Below are positions 26,224 through 38,716 of a stretch of 64,000 nucleotides of DNA, one piece after another; positions within the stretch are counted from its first letter, which is position 1; every line of letters starts with the position of its first letter. Below the pieces are notes generated by a model. That model had not been told where the DNA came from. It was given only the letters and a program-made list of their open reading frames with translations, and made no database searches. Source of the stretch: Pseudomonas frederiksbergensis. Its GTDB lineage: Bacteria; Pseudomonadota; Gammaproteobacteria; Pseudomonadales; Pseudomonadaceae. The DNA is taken from positions 1-64,000 of the forward strand of contig NZ_MOBM01000013.1 in assembly GCF_003732275.1 (NCBI RefSeq), read 5' to 3'. A program made the position numbers and the translations under genes.

Positions 26224-26706
26224 TCAGACAGGCACGGGCTCCCGGCGGACCACATACATCCCGGCACTTTCATACAAACGCTGGGCCCGAAGGTTGTTTT
26301 CCAGCACCTTCAAATCCACAAAACCTTCGCGACGTTGCTGAAACACGTTGAAAGCATTCAGCAGCAGCGCACGGCCAAGTCCGAGGCCTTGAGCGCGCGG
26401 ATGCACCACCAGGCTCTTGATGTAAGCGCTGGTCCAGCACTGGGCGACGCCGACGATTCCTTCGGCGTCGAATGCGATGAAGCACAGGGACGGATCGTAT
26501 TCGGGATCGGTTTCAAAACGCTGCTGCCAGACTTCCAGCGCCGGTACGCGACCGCTACCTTCTCGATAGCCCAGTTCCATCAAGTGATGAACGGCTTCGG
26601 CGAGTTCGGGACGGTACTCGGTCAACTCAATGCCATTTGGCCAAGTGAAAGGTGGCACATCTTCAGCGAGATTGCGCCGCATCAGAAAACAGAAGTCCTC
26701 GGCCAA
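26224..26706 (-). CDS. GNAT-family N-acetyltransferase
   Basis: 160 residues. Motif A is VHPRAQGLGLGRALL (acetyl-CoA pyrophosphate-binding Q/RxxGxG/A) and motif B is ENNLRAQRLYESAGM, together the GNAT fold. It transfers an acetyl group from acetyl-CoA to an unknown amine. The start lies 3 bases after the cheV stop, so the two are translationally linked, but a functional tie to chemotaxis is not evident. Confidence 0.82.
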   Translation of the reverse strand: MAEDFCFLMRRNLAEDVPPFTWPNGIELTEYRPELAEAVHHLMELGYREGSGRVPALEVWQQRFETDPEYDPSLCFIAFDAEGIVGVAQCWTSAYIKSLVVHPRAQGLGLGRALLLNAFNVFQQRREGFVDLKVLENNLRAQRLYESAGMYVVRREPVPV

Positions 26707-26709
26707 AAC

Positions 26710-27612
26710 TCAGTGACCTTGTTCGGCGACGGCCCTGGCCGCCGCGATCAGGCATTTGGTCAGTTCCGGCGAGGAGAATTTGGTCAGCACCGCGTTGGCC
26801 CCGGCCAGTCGAGCCTTTTCGCTGTTCATCGCACTGTCCAGCGACGTATGCAGCAACACATAGAGGTGCGAAAAGTCCGGTGTTTCGCGCAATGTGCGGG
26901 TGAGGGCATAGCCGTCCATTTCCGACATTTCGATGTCCGAGACGATCAGGTTGATTTGCTGGGCAGTGCCTTGCAGGTCCAGCAGGCAGTCGATGGCTTC
27001 CTTGGCGCTGCGAGCGGTGTGGCATTGCAGGCCGAGGTTGCGCAGGGTATGCACCGATTGTTGCAGGGCGACCTGACTGTCATCGACCACCAGGATTCGC
27101 GCGTTGCCCAGTACTTCGGCGTCTTCCATGCTCAGTTCGGTCGGGGCCGTTTCGATCTGCGCCGGAGCGATGCCGTGGATGACCTTTTCGATGTCCAGCA
27201 CTTGCACCAGCGTGCCGTCGACCGAGGTCACGCCAGTGATGTACGAGCGCACGCCGCCGGAGCCGAAAGGCGGTGGACGGATGTCGGTGGTCAGGCAATG
27301 GACGATCTTGCTCACCGCCTGAACGTGCAGGCCCTGCTTGGAGCGGCTGACGTCGGTGACGATCAGGCAGCCACCGTTCGGGTCTTCCAGCGGTCGCTCG
27401 CCAATGGCGCGGCTCAGGTCGATCACCGACAACGATGCGCCGCGCAGGGTGGCGATGCCTTTGACGTGGGGGTGCGACTCCGGCAGCTTGGTCAGCGGCG
27501 GGCACGGGATGATTTCGCTGACTTTCAGCAGGTTGATCGCCATCAGCTTGCCGCTGCGCAAGGTAAACAGCAGAAGCGAAAGTGAATCTGCGCGGGCTTT
27601 GTTGGAGGACAT
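26710..27612 (-). CDS. cheV: Chemotaxis coupling protein CheV
   Basis: 300 residues from ATG 27612. Residues ~10-160 are a CheW-like coupling domain (LMAINLLKVSEII, VKGIATLRGASLSVIDL). Residues ~175-300 are a receiver domain with ARILVVDDSQVA, phosphoacceptor Asp in LIVSDIEMSEMDG and Lys in VLTKF. It couples receptors to CheA and can act as a phosphate sink. The start at 27660 would add a non-conserved leader. It is followed by the acetyltransferase gene. Confidence 0.92.
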   Translation of the reverse strand: MSSNKARADSLSLLLFTLRSGKLMAINLLKVSEIIPCPPLTKLPESHPHVKGIATLRGASLSVIDLSRAIGERPLEDPNGGCLIVTDVSRSKQGLHVQAVSKIVHCLTTDIRPPPFGSGGVRSYITGVTSVDGTLVQVLDIEKVIHGIAPAQIETAPTELSMEDAEVLGNARILVVDDSQVALQQSVHTLRNLGLQCHTARSAKEAIDCLLDLQGTAQQINLIVSDIEMSEMDGYALTRTLRETPDFSHLYVLLHTSLDSAMNSEKARLAGANAVLTKFSSPELTKCLIAAARAVAEQGH

Positions 27613-27728
27613 AAAAACCTTCTGTGGAAAAAGGTGATGGGCGATGGTGAAGATCGCCAACAGCTATCGATGCCGGGTTATCGACTTGTTGGGGGCAGGC
27701 TTTAGTGCCAATGAATGTTGGGTAGATC

Positions 27729-27811
27729 AAAAGATCGCAGCCTCGCTTCGCTCGACAGCTCCTACAAGGGATTGGCGTAAACCTTTAGGAGCTGCCGAAG
27801 GCTGCGATCTT
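27729..27811. repeat. Inverted repeat of the TAGGAGCTGCCGAAGGCTGCGATCTT family
   Basis: Left arm 27729-27766 and right arm 27786-27811 are complementary. This second Pseudomonas intergenic hairpin family recurs at 33731 and 48421. It abuts the fhpR stop codon and may serve as its 3' hairpin. Confidence 0.85.
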
Positions 27812-27814
27812 GGC

Positions 27815-29368
27815 TTATTTCATACCCAACCGCTTGGCCATCCGTCCAAGGTTCGCCCGATCCAGACCCAACTCCCGGGCCGCGCTGGCCCAGTTGTTCT
27901 GGTGCCGTTCCAGGCAGGCGCTGATCAGTTGGCGCTGATAATGCTCGGTGGCCTCACGCAAATCCCCTGCAATTAATGTAGCCGCCGGCGCAGCATCCAC
28001 CGGTTCTGGCGCGGGTTCAACGCTGCCATTGGGCAAGTCCAGATCCGCCGCGCTCAAGCTGAGAATCTTCGGCCGTTGCTTGCAGTTGCCCAACGCCTTC
28101 AATGCGCTACGACCAATCAAATGCTCCAGCTCCCGCACGTTCCCCGGCCAGTCATACGCCAACAATGCCGCTTGTGCATCGCTGGTCAGACGCAAGCTGT
28201 TGAGGCCCATGCGTGAGCGGTTTTGTTCCAGGAAATAGCCGCTGAGCAGCAGCACATCCCGACCGCGATCGCGCAGTGCAGGCACCAGCAGCGGGTAAAC
28301 GCTCAGGCGGTGATAGAAGTCGGCACGGTAGCGACCGCTGCGCACTTCTTCGGCCAAGTCGCGGTTGGTCGCTGCGATCAATCGCACGTCGACCTGATGT
28401 TCCTTGTCTGAGCCCAGGCGCTGCAATTGCCCGCTCTGCAGCACCCTCAATAATTTGGCCTGCACCGTCAGCGACAGTTCGCCCACTTCATCGAGAAACA
28501 GCGTGCCGCCATTGGCCAGTTCGAACTTGCCGCGCCGATCATTCGTCGCGCCGGTGAAAGCACCGCGCACATGGCCGAACAATTCGCTCTCCACCAGCGT
28601 GTCCGGGAGGGCGGCGCAATTGAGGCTGATGATTGGTTTGTCGGCCCGTGGGGACGCCGCGTGGATGGCTTGGGCCACCAGCTCTTTGCCGACCCCGGTT
28701 TCGCCGGTGATCAGCACCGTCAGGTCGCTGCCGCCCACCAAGCTGATCTCTTCCATCAGTCGTTTGTAAGTCTTGCTCTGGCCGATCATTTCGCGGTTCT
28801 GTTGGCCGCTGGCCTGACGGTAAACCTCGGCGCGCTGATGTTCGTCTTCGACGCGATTGGCCAGCCGCTCGATGCGCTCGGCGGCGTTGACCGTGGCGGC
28901 GGCGAGGCTGGCGAAGGCTTGCAGGGCGTCCAGTTCGATCGGTTCGAAACGTTCAGGGTCGAGCGCGTCGAGGGTCAGCAAACCCCACGGACGCTCGTCG
29001 ATAAACAGCGGGCAGCCCATGCAGTCGTGGACTTCCAGGTGATCGTGAAGACCATCGACCAGACCGTCATAAGGATCGGGCAAATCGCTGTCGGCGGCGA
29101 AACGAGTCGGGCCGGGGCTGCTGAGCAACGCTTCGAAGCGCGGGTGTTCGCTGACCTTGAAACGTCGGCCGAGGGTGTCGGTGCTCAAGCCGTCCACGGC
29201 CAGCGGCACCAGCCATTCGCCATCGAGTCGCAGCAGGGCCGCGGCGTCGCAAGGGAGCAGGGCGCGCATGGCTTCGAGCAGGCGTCGGTAGCGCTCGCCT
29301 TCGGGCAATTCGCGGGACAGGTCGGAGACCAGGGGCAGCAGGGTCGTGAGCAGTAATTTTGCAGTCAT
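27815..29368 (-). CDS. fhpR: Sigma-54-dependent nitric-oxide-responsive regulator FhpR/NorR
   Basis: 517 residues. Residues ~20-170 are a GAF domain that in NorR holds a non-haem iron sensing NO. The AAA+ domain has Walker A GETGVGKE (222-229), the sigma-54 contact GAFTGA (269-274) and Walker B FLDEVGE (291-297). A Fis-type HTH ends the protein. It is divergent from fhp with 148 bp between, as in P. aeruginosa. Three GTC-N5-GAC sites in the gap, one across its own start codon, fit activation of fhp and possible autorepression. Confidence 0.92.
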   Translation of the reverse strand: MTAKLLLTTLLPLVSDLSRELPEGERYRRLLEAMRALLPCDAAALLRLDGEWLVPLAVDGLSTDTLGRRFKVSEHPRFEALLSSPGPTRFAADSDLPDPYDGLVDGLHDHLEVHDCMGCPLFIDERPWGLLTLDALDPERFEPIELDALQAFASLAAATVNAAERIERLANRVEDEHQRAEVYRQASGQQNREMIGQSKTYKRLMEEISLVGGSDLTVLITGETGVGKELVAQAIHAASPRADKPIISLNCAALPDTLVESELFGHVRGAFTGATNDRRGKFELANGGTLFLDEVGELSLTVQAKLLRVLQSGQLQRLGSDKEHQVDVRLIAATNRDLAEEVRSGRYRADFYHRLSVYPLLVPALRDRGRDVLLLSGYFLEQNRSRMGLNSLRLTSDAQAALLAYDWPGNVRELEHLIGRSALKALGNCKQRPKILSLSAADLDLPNGSVEPAPEPVDAAPAATLIAGDLREATEHYQRQLISACLERHQNNWASAARELGLDRANLGRMAKRLGMK

Positions 29369-29374
29369 AATGAC
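29364..29374. promoter_or_regulatory. Predicted FhpR/NorR binding site 1
   Basis: GTCATAATGAC, matching the GT-N7-AC NorR consensus. It overlaps the fhpR start codon. Confidence 0.6.
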
Positions 29375-29382
29375 TCCGTGTA

Positions 29383-29393
29383 GTCGGTGTGAC
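29383..29393. promoter_or_regulatory. Predicted FhpR/NorR binding site 2
   Basis: GTCGGTGTGAC, the second GT-N7-AC site, 19 bp from site 1 (start to start). Confidence 0.6.
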
Positions 29394-29408
29394 TATAAAG
29401 CGTCGTGT

Positions 29409-29419
29409 GTCGATATGAC
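29409..29419. promoter_or_regulatory. Predicted FhpR/NorR binding site 3
   Basis: GTCGATATGAC, the third site, 26 bp from site 2. Three enhancer sites upstream of a sigma-54 promoter is the arrangement known from E. coli norVW. Confidence 0.6.
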
Positions 29420-29460
29420 TACTGTGTTTTTAACTATATGATTTATAAGGATTTAATTGT

Positions 29461-29476
29461 TGGCATGGAAACTGAT
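29461..29476 (+). promoter_or_regulatory. Predicted sigma-54 promoter of fhp
   Basis: TGGCATGGAAACTGAT: the -24 GG and -12 TG are correctly spaced against TGGCACG-N4-TTGCA, with A for C at the -12 C. It starts 56 bp upstream of the fhp ATG and about 40 bp after the last FhpR site. Confidence 0.55.
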
Positions 29477-29516
29477 AGGTAAAGGGTATTCACATAAAGC
29501 TCAGGAGTTGCCCTTT

Positions 29517-30698
29517 ATGCTTAGCGTTCAAGACCGTGCAATCATCAAATCCACTGTGCCGTTGCTGGAAAGCGGCGGCGAAGCGTTGATCACTCACTTC
29601 TACCGCATGATGCTCTCCGAATACCCGGAGGTCCGCCCGCTGTTCAACCAGGCCCACCAGGCCAGCGGCGATCAGCCTCGCGCCCTGGCCAATGGTGTAT
29701 TGATGTATGCGCGGCACATCGACCAGCTCGATCAGTTGGGCGACCTGGTGGCCAAGATCATCAACAAGCACGTGGCACTGCAAATCCTCCCGGAACATTA
29801 TCCGATTGTGGGTAGCTGCCTGTTGCGAGCGATCTCCGAAGTGCTGGGCGAAGAGATTGCCACGCCGGAAGTAATGAGTGCCTGGGGCGCGGCCTACGGT
29901 CAATTGGCCGAGATCCTGATCGGCGCCGAAGCCAGCATCTACGACCAGAAAGCACAGGCGCCGGGCGGCTGGCGCGGTGCGCGGGAGTTCATCGTGGCGG
30001 CCAAGGTCGAGGAGAGCGCGGAAATCACCTCGTTCTACTTCGAACCGGCGGACAAGGGCCCGATTCTCGCGGCAGAGCCTGGCCAGTACATCGGCATGAA
30101 ACTGATCCTCGAGGGCGAAGAAATTCGACGTAACTATTCGCTGTCGGCGTTGGCCAACAAGGGCCAGTACCGCATCAGCGTCAAGCGTGAAACCGGCGGC
30201 CGCGCTTCCAACCATTTGCACGATCAACTGCACGTCGGCGCGAGCATCTTGCTGTTCCCGCCAGCGGGCGATTTCACCCTGACCGCCAGCGACAAACCGC
30301 TGGTGCTGATCAGTGGCGGCGTCGGCATCACCCCGACGCTGGCGATGCTCGAAGCGGCGCTGGCGACCGAGCGTCCGGTGCATTTTATCCACTGCGCGCG
30401 CAACGGTAGCGTGCATGCTTTCCGTGACTGGATCGATGGCCTGGCCGAGCGTCATCCGCAGCTCAAGCGTTTTTATTGCTACGCCGAAGACGATGGCGTC
30501 AGCCCGGCGGCGGATAAGGTTGGCCTGTTGAGCCAGGAGCAACTCGGCGAGTGGATGCCGGAACAGCGTGATGTGGATGCGTACTTCCTGGGGCCTAAAG
30601 GTTTCATGGCGGCGATCAAGCGTCACCTCAAGGCTTTGGGTGTGCCAGAGAAGCAGAGCCGTTACGAGTTCTTCGGGCCGGCTGCGGCACTGGAATAA
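29517..30698 (+). CDS. fhp: NO dioxygenase (flavohaemoglobin)
   Basis: 393 residues from ATG 29517 (CAGGAG site 9 nt upstream). Residues 1-140 are a globin domain with the haem-ligand His in INKHVALQI and a distal YRMMLSEYP region. The middle is a FAD domain with RRNYSLS, and the C-terminal NAD(P)H domain has ISGGVGITPTLAML and YFLGPKGFM. It turns NO plus O2 into nitrate. Also named hmp. Regulated by divergent fhpR. Confidence 0.95.
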   Translation: MLSVQDRAIIKSTVPLLESGGEALITHFYRMMLSEYPEVRPLFNQAHQASGDQPRALANGVLMYARHIDQLDQLGDLVAKIINKHVALQILPEHYPIVGSCLLRAISEVLGEEIATPEVMSAWGAAYGQLAEILIGAEASIYDQKAQAPGGWRGAREFIVAAKVEESAEITSFYFEPADKGPILAAEPGQYIGMKLILEGEEIRRNYSLSALANKGQYRISVKRETGGRASNHLHDQLHVGASILLFPPAGDFTLTASDKPLVLISGGVGITPTLAMLEAALATERPVHFIHCARNGSVHAFRDWIDGLAERHPQLKRFYCYAEDDGVSPAADKVGLLSQEQLGEWMPEQRDVDAYFLGPKGFMAAIKRHLKALGVPEKQSRYEFFGPAAALE

Positions 30699-30719
30699 CT
30701 GTTTACGGTGATTCCCGGG

Positions 30720-30768
30720 GGCCGGGTCGGTGTTTCGCTTGTTCGCGAAGCACCGACCCGGCCTTTTT
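30720..30768 (+). terminator. Intrinsic terminator of fhp
   Basis: 13-bp stem GGCCGGGTCGGTG / CACCGACCCGGCC with an inner TTCG..CGAA pairing, followed by T5. Confidence 0.92.
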
Positions 30769-30932
30769 CACATTCGGCTAGCACCCGACCAGAGGCCGGG
30801 TATGAGGCTGCCTACCGGATTGACGGAAAATACATAAAAGTCCAGTATGGAATTCTAAGTACAAAAAAGGCCCCCCGTTTCAGTTTTTTCTTCTGTCTTG
30901 CCAAACCAACAACAACCCGCGAGAGAACGAAT

Positions 30933-31709
30933 ATGAAGAAATTCCCCCTCATCACCGGTCTGGCCTTGAGCCTGTTGGCGTGCAGTAGCTTGTTCGCCGC
31001 CGAGAAAAACCTGCGCATCGGCATCGAAGCGGCTTATCCGCCGTTCGCGTCCAAAACCCAGGAAGGCAAAATAGTCGGTTTCGACTACGACATCGGCAAT
31101 GCCCTGTGCGCGCAGATGAAGGTCAAGTGTGAGTGGGTCGAAGGCGAGTTCGACGGTCTGATTCCTTCCCTGAAAGTGAAGAAAATCGACATGGCGCTGT
31201 CGTCCATGACCATTAACGAAGACCGTAAGAAATCGGTGGATTTCACCCACAAATACTACTTCACCTCATCGCGTCTGGTGATGAAGGACGGCGCAGTGGT
31301 GGATGACCAGTACGCCAGCCTCAAGGGCAAGAATATCGGCGTGCAGCGCGCAACCACCACCGACCGTTACGCCACCGAGGTTTTCGAACCCAAGGGCATC
31401 AACGTCAAGCGCTACGGTAACAACGAAGAGATCTACATGGATCTGGCAGCCGGTCGTCTCGATGCGATTTTTGCCGACACCATCCCGTTGAGTGACTTCC
31501 TGGCGATGCCGCGTGGTGCCGGTTACGCTTTTGTCGGGCCGGAACTCAAGGATCCGAAATACGTGGGCGAGGGCGCCGGGATTGCCGTGCGCAAGGGCAA
31601 CACGCAGTTGGTGGCGGATCTGAACAAGGCGATCGACGAGATTCGCGCCAATGGCGAGTATCAGAAGATTTCGCAGAAGTATTTCAAGTCGGATATCTAC
31701 GGCGACTGA
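30933..31709 (+). CDS. Periplasmic amino-acid binding protein, probably for arginine-type ligands
   Basis: 258 residues from ATG 30933. Signal peptide ([23 protein letters not shown]; a lipobox-like LLAC is also present). SBP_bac_3 family: [35 protein letters not shown] and [10 protein letters not shown], close to lysine/arginine/ornithine-binding proteins. It lies next to dauR-dauA-dauB, as PA3865 does in P. aeruginosa, so D- or L-arginine is the likely ligand (inference). No permease or ATPase is adjacent. Confidence 0.88.
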   Translation: MKKFPLITGLALSLLACSSLFAAEKNLRIGIEAAYPPFASKTQEGKIVGFDYDIGNALCAQMKVKCEWVEGEFDGLIPSLKVKKIDMALSSMTINEDRKKSVDFTHKYYFTSSRLVMKDGAVVDDQYASLKGKNIGVQRATTTDRYATEVFEPKGINVKRYGNNEEIYMDLAAGRLDAIFADTIPLSDFLAMPRGAGYAFVGPELKDPKYVGEGAGIAVRKGNTQLVADLNKAIDEIRANGEYQKISQKYFKSDIYGD

Positions 31710-31719
31710 TTGATCGCCA

Positions 31720-31789
31720 TCGCGAGCAGGCTCGCTCCCACATTAGTCTTGCGGATGCAGGTCCATTGTGGGAGCGAGCCTGCTCGCGA
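31720..31789. repeat. Pseudomonas REP pair (inverted)
   Basis: Units 31720-31742 and 31767-31789, between the convergent binding-protein and dauR genes. Confidence 0.92.
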
Positions 31790-31822
31790 TGGGGCCTTGC
31801 CAGACAGCACACATCTCAAAGC

Positions 31823-32464
31823 TCAACCCTTCAATTCCTTCAAATGCTTGTACACCGTCGCCCGCCCCATGTTCAGCACATTGGCCACATAGTTGGAGGC
31901 GCTTTTGCCTTTGAAGGCGCCTTCGGCGTGCAGCGCCAGCACCAGTTCGCGTTTGTGGTCGCGGGTCAGCACATTCAGGCTCAGCTGACGCTCGCGTAGC
32001 CAGGCGTGCAGAAAAGTATTGATCCGTTCCTGCCAGTCATCGCGAAACAGTGAGTCCGGTTGCGGGATCAGCTTGGTCGGCGACAGGAACAAATCCAGCG
32101 CCGCTTTCGCGTTCTCGAACAGCGAGATATTCAGGTTGATGCACAGCACCGCCAGCGGACGACCCTCGCTGTCGCGCAGAACGCTGCTGAGACTGCGAAT
32201 CTTCTGGCCGTCCCAGTTAAGCTTTTCGTACGGCCCGATGTTTCGTTCGCTGACCTCTTCGCTGAGCATGTCTTCCAGCGACGAGTCGTCGCCGATTTCC
32301 CGTTTGGACAGGTTGTTGGCGATGTAATCGACCTTTTGCGTGCGCAGGTCGTGCAGCACCACCTCGGCGTGAGGGAAGAACAACGTGGCGATGGCATCGG
32401 CAATCGCGCGGAAGTTGTCCATGGACGTAGCGTCCAGGGCCGAGTCTTTTTCAGGTGCGTTCAT
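31823..32464 (-). CDS. dauR: Regulator of D-arginine utilisation DauR (YheO/PAS-HTH family)
   Basis: 213 residues. N-terminal YheO-like PAS domain (IATLFFPHAEVVLHDLRTQ, LSSVLRDSEGRPLAVLCIN) and C-terminal DauR-type HTH (GKSASNYVANVLNMGRATVYKHLKEL). In P. aeruginosa DauR represses dauBAR and D-arginine relieves it. Third gene of the dauBAR order, 92 bases after dauA. Confidence 0.88.
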   Translation of the reverse strand: MNAPEKDSALDATSMDNFRAIADAIATLFFPHAEVVLHDLRTQKVDYIANNLSKREIGDDSSLEDMLSEEVSERNIGPYEKLNWDGQKIRSLSSVLRDSEGRPLAVLCINLNISLFENAKAALDLFLSPTKLIPQPDSLFRDDWQERINTFLHAWLRERQLSLNVLTRDHKRELVLALHAEGAFKGKSASNYVANVLNMGRATVYKHLKELKG

Positions 32465-32556
32465 ACAGTGGAGCTCCAGGCAGCGTCAGCGTCCCGTTAA
32501 AAAGGGACGCTGGAAGTTTGCCGCAATCGTGTGGACACGTCACCTGAGGGACAGGA

Positions 32557-34781
<2,225 letters not shown>

Positions 34782-34805
34782 GGTCGGCTCCGGGCGCTGA
34801 AAGTA

Positions 34806-34835
34806 AACTAATTTGTCCATTATGGACTTTTAGTT
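34806..34835. promoter_or_regulatory. Operator-like palindrome upstream of dauB, candidate DauR site
   Basis: AACTAA-N3-GTCCAT-T-ATGGAC-N2-TTAGTT, an almost perfect 30-bp inverted repeat 25 bases upstream of the dauB start. Confidence 0.5.
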
Positions 34836-34869
34836 GTCTCTAGCAAGCTCCTGTTGAAAAAGCCGGACG

Positions 34870-34900
34870 AAAAAAAAGCGCAGTCTGTTGCCGGCTGCGC
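34870..34900 (-). terminator. Terminator of rhlB
   Basis: GCGCAG / CTGCGC stem (34878-34883, 34895-34900) with an A8 tract at 34870-34877 that gives a U-run on the minus transcript, 20 bases past the rhlB stop. Confidence 0.85.
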
Positions 34901-34920
34901 CTCTTTCTGAAAGACCCGGG

Positions 34921-36408
34921 TTACGGGCGCTTGCGCTCAACCGCCCGCAGCAGATGGGTCGGTGGCGTTTCACAACTGATCTTGCGACCCAGCAGCGCCT
35001 CGATGGACGGTAGCTGGTAGGAGTCGTCTTCACCGGCAAAGCTGATGGACACACCATCGGCGCCGGCACGGCCGGTACGACCGATGCGATGCACGTAGTC
35101 GTCCGGGACTTCCGGCAGGGTGAAGTTGATCACGTGGCTGATGCCGTCGATGTGAATGCCGCGACCGGCCACATCGGTGGCCACCAGCACGCGGATCTTG
35201 CCTTCGCGGAAACCTTCCAGGGTCTTGATGCGCTTGTGCTGCGGCACATCGCCAGACAATTGCGCCGCGTTGACGCCATCGCGCACCAGGCGTTCTTCGA
35301 TGCGCCGCACTTCATCCTTGCGGTTGGCGAAGACCATCACCCGTTCCCAGCCGTTATCGTTGACCAGGTTGTAGAGCAATTTGTATTTGTCGGCACCGGC
35401 CACCGCGTAGATGTGTTGCTCGACGTTTTCGCTGGCCACGTTCTGCGACTCGATCTCGACGATCGACGGGTCGGTGGTCCATTGCTTGGCGAGGTTCATC
35501 ACGTCTTCGGTGAAGGTCGCGGAGAACAGCAGTGTCTGACGCTCGTTCTTCGGCGGAGTCTGGCGAATGATCTGACGCACTTGTGGGATGAAACCCATGT
35601 CGAGCATCCGGTCGGCTTCGTCCAGCACCATCACTTCGACCATGTCCAGATGCACATCGCCGCGCTGGTTGAAGTCGAGCAAGCGGCCCGGAGTGGCCAC
35701 CAGGATGTCGCAGTGACGGGCTTCGAGGTGCTTGAGTTGCTTGTCGAAGTCCATGCCGCCGACAAATGTCATGACGTTGAGGCCGGTGTACTTGGTCAGG
35801 TCGGCTGCGTCCTTGGCGATCTGTACCACCAGTTCCCGGGTCGGGGCGATGATCAGTGCCCGCGGTTCACCCATGTAGCGCTCTTTGGGCGGCGGGGTTT
35901 GCAGCAGTTGAGTGATGATCGAAATCAGGAAGGCGGCAGTTTTGCCGGTGCCGGTCTGGGCGCGACCGATGGCGTCTTTGCCTGCGAGGGTGAAGCCAAG
36001 CACCTGCGCCTGGATCGGCGTGCAATACGGAAAGCCCAGGTCCTGAATGGCATGCATCAGTTCGGGGGCGAGTTTGAAATCGTGGAAGCGGGTTTTGCCT
36101 TCCTGGGGTTCGACGACGAAGTCTTCGAGTTTCCAGGGAATAACCGGCGCTTTTGGCTTTGGTTCGCGACGCGGTTTTGCCGGTTTCGGGGCTTCGCTGC
36201 GCGGCTGCTCAGAGGCGATGGCCGGAGCTGCGGGGGCGGTCGGTGTGGTCACCGGCTCGTGTTTCGGTGCCGCTACGGTTGCGGTCCGGCCAGGCTGATT
36301 ACCGTCGGTGCGGTGGCTGGGAGTATGAGAAGGAGCGCTGGAGACTGGCGCGAGCTGCTCAGTCTCGCTTTTACCGAACATTTTCTTGAGTGCTTTGAGC
36401 ACGGTCAT
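34921..36408 (-). CDS. rhlB: DEAD-box RNA helicase RhlB
   Basis: 495 residues. The N-terminal ~110 residues are a low-complexity Pro/Ala/Lys linker (extra length relative to E. coli RhlB, 421 residues). The helicase core has the Q motif GFPYCTPIQ, Walker A AQTGTGKT, the DEAD box [15 protein letters not shown] (LLFSATF) and motif [12 protein letters not shown]. It unwinds RNA for the degradosome with RNase E. Monocistronic; strong terminator. Confidence 0.92.
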   Translation of the reverse strand: MTVLKALKKMFGKSETEQLAPVSSAPSHTPSHRTDGNQPGRTATVAAPKHEPVTTPTAPAAPAIASEQPRSEAPKPAKPRREPKPKAPVIPWKLEDFVVEPQEGKTRFHDFKLAPELMHAIQDLGFPYCTPIQAQVLGFTLAGKDAIGRAQTGTGKTAAFLISIITQLLQTPPPKERYMGEPRALIIAPTRELVVQIAKDAADLTKYTGLNVMTFVGGMDFDKQLKHLEARHCDILVATPGRLLDFNQRGDVHLDMVEVMVLDEADRMLDMGFIPQVRQIIRQTPPKNERQTLLFSATFTEDVMNLAKQWTTDPSIVEIESQNVASENVEQHIYAVAGADKYKLLYNLVNDNGWERVMVFANRKDEVRRIEERLVRDGVNAAQLSGDVPQHKRIKTLEGFREGKIRVLVATDVAGRGIHIDGISHVINFTLPEVPDDYVHRIGRTGRAGADGVSISFAGEDDSYQLPSIEALLGRKISCETPPTHLLRAVERKRP

Positions 36409-36493
36409 CTCATCAATTGGTTAAGGAATATACGCCGGCCAGTGTAATGCAAGAATCGGGCGCGGCGTAGTGGGATGGATCAATGGGTAGCTT

Positions 36494-37619
<1,126 letters not shown>

Positions 37620-38651
37620 ATGAAGTTATTGAAATCCACCCTGGCCATCGTGACTGCAGCCGCAGTGCTCGGTGTCAGTGGGTTCGCTCAGGCGGGTGCA
37701 ACCCTGGATGCAGTGCAGAAGAAAGGTTTCGTACAGTGTGGTGTGAGTGACGGTCTGCCGGGCTTCTCGGTTCCGGACTCTACCGGCAAGATCGTTGGTA
37801 TCGATGCTGACTTCTGCCGCGCTGTAGCGGCTGCCGTATTCGGCGACGCGACCAAGGTCAAATTCAGCCAGTTGAATGCCAAGGAGCGTTTCACTGCTCT
37901 GCAATCCGGCGAAATCGACATGCTGTCGCGCAACTCCACCATGACCAGTTCCCGTGACGCGGGCATGGGCCTGAAGTTTCCTGGCTTCATCACCTATTAC
38001 GACGGCGTAGGTTTCCTGGCCAACAGCAAGCTGGGCGTGAAAAGTGCCAAGGAACTGGATGGCGCAACCATCTGTATTCAAGCCGGTACCACCACCGAGC
38101 TGAACGTGTCCGACTACTTCCGCGCCAATGGCCTGAAGTACACCCCGATCACTTTCGACACCTCCGATGAAAGCGCCAAGTCGCTGGAATCCGGTCGTTG
38201 CGACGTGCTGACCTCCGACAAGTCCCAGTTGTACGCACAGCGCAGCAAACTGGCCTCGCCTAAAGACTATGTCGTTCTGCCGGAAACCATTTCCAAAGAG
38301 CCTTTGGGCCCGGTCGTACGTAACGGCGACGATGAGTGGCTGGCAATCGTTCGTTGGGTTGGCTATGCAATGCTCAACGCCGAAGAAGCCGGTATCACTT
38401 CGAAAAACGTCGAGGCTGAAGCCAAGTCGACCAAGAACCCGGACGTTGCCCGTCTGCTGGGTGGCGACGGTGAATACGGCAAGGATCTGAAACTGCCGAA
38501 AGACTGGGTGGTTAAAATCGTCAAGCAAGTCGGTAACTACGGCGAAGTCTTCGATAAAAACCTCGGCAAGAGCACTCCGCTGGAAATCGACCGTGGCTTG
38601 AACGCCCTGTGGACCAACGGCGGCATTCAATACGCACCACCAGTGCGCTGA
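37620..38651 (+). CDS. aapJ: General L-amino-acid ABC transporter, periplasmic binding protein AapJ
   Basis: 343 residues with a signal peptide ending near FAQAGA. SBP_bac_3 fold: VQCGVSDGLPGFSVPDSTGKIVG, GIDADFCRAVAAAVFGD, LNAKERFTALQSGEIDML, RNSTMTSSRD and ATICIQAGTTTELN are AapJ signatures. Captures a broad range of L-amino acids for the AapQM permease. First gene of aapJQMP; TGGAGG 8 nt before the ATG. Confidence 0.96.
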   Translation: MKLLKSTLAIVTAAAVLGVSGFAQAGATLDAVQKKGFVQCGVSDGLPGFSVPDSTGKIVGIDADFCRAVAAAVFGDATKVKFSQLNAKERFTALQSGEIDMLSRNSTMTSSRDAGMGLKFPGFITYYDGVGFLANSKLGVKSAKELDGATICIQAGTTTELNVSDYFRANGLKYTPITFDTSDESAKSLESGRCDVLTSDKSQLYAQRSKLASPKDYVVLPETISKEPLGPVVRNGDDEWLAIVRWVGYAMLNAEEAGITSKNVEAEAKSTKNPDVARLLGGDGEYGKDLKLPKDWVVKIVKQVGNYGEVFDKNLGKSTPLEIDRGLNALWTNGGIQYAPPVR

Positions 38652-38716
38652 TGGTTCTATCACCCGGTGGGCCAACCACCGGGTGATGTTCTGTTCCATT
38701 ATTTCCGGGGCACTTC

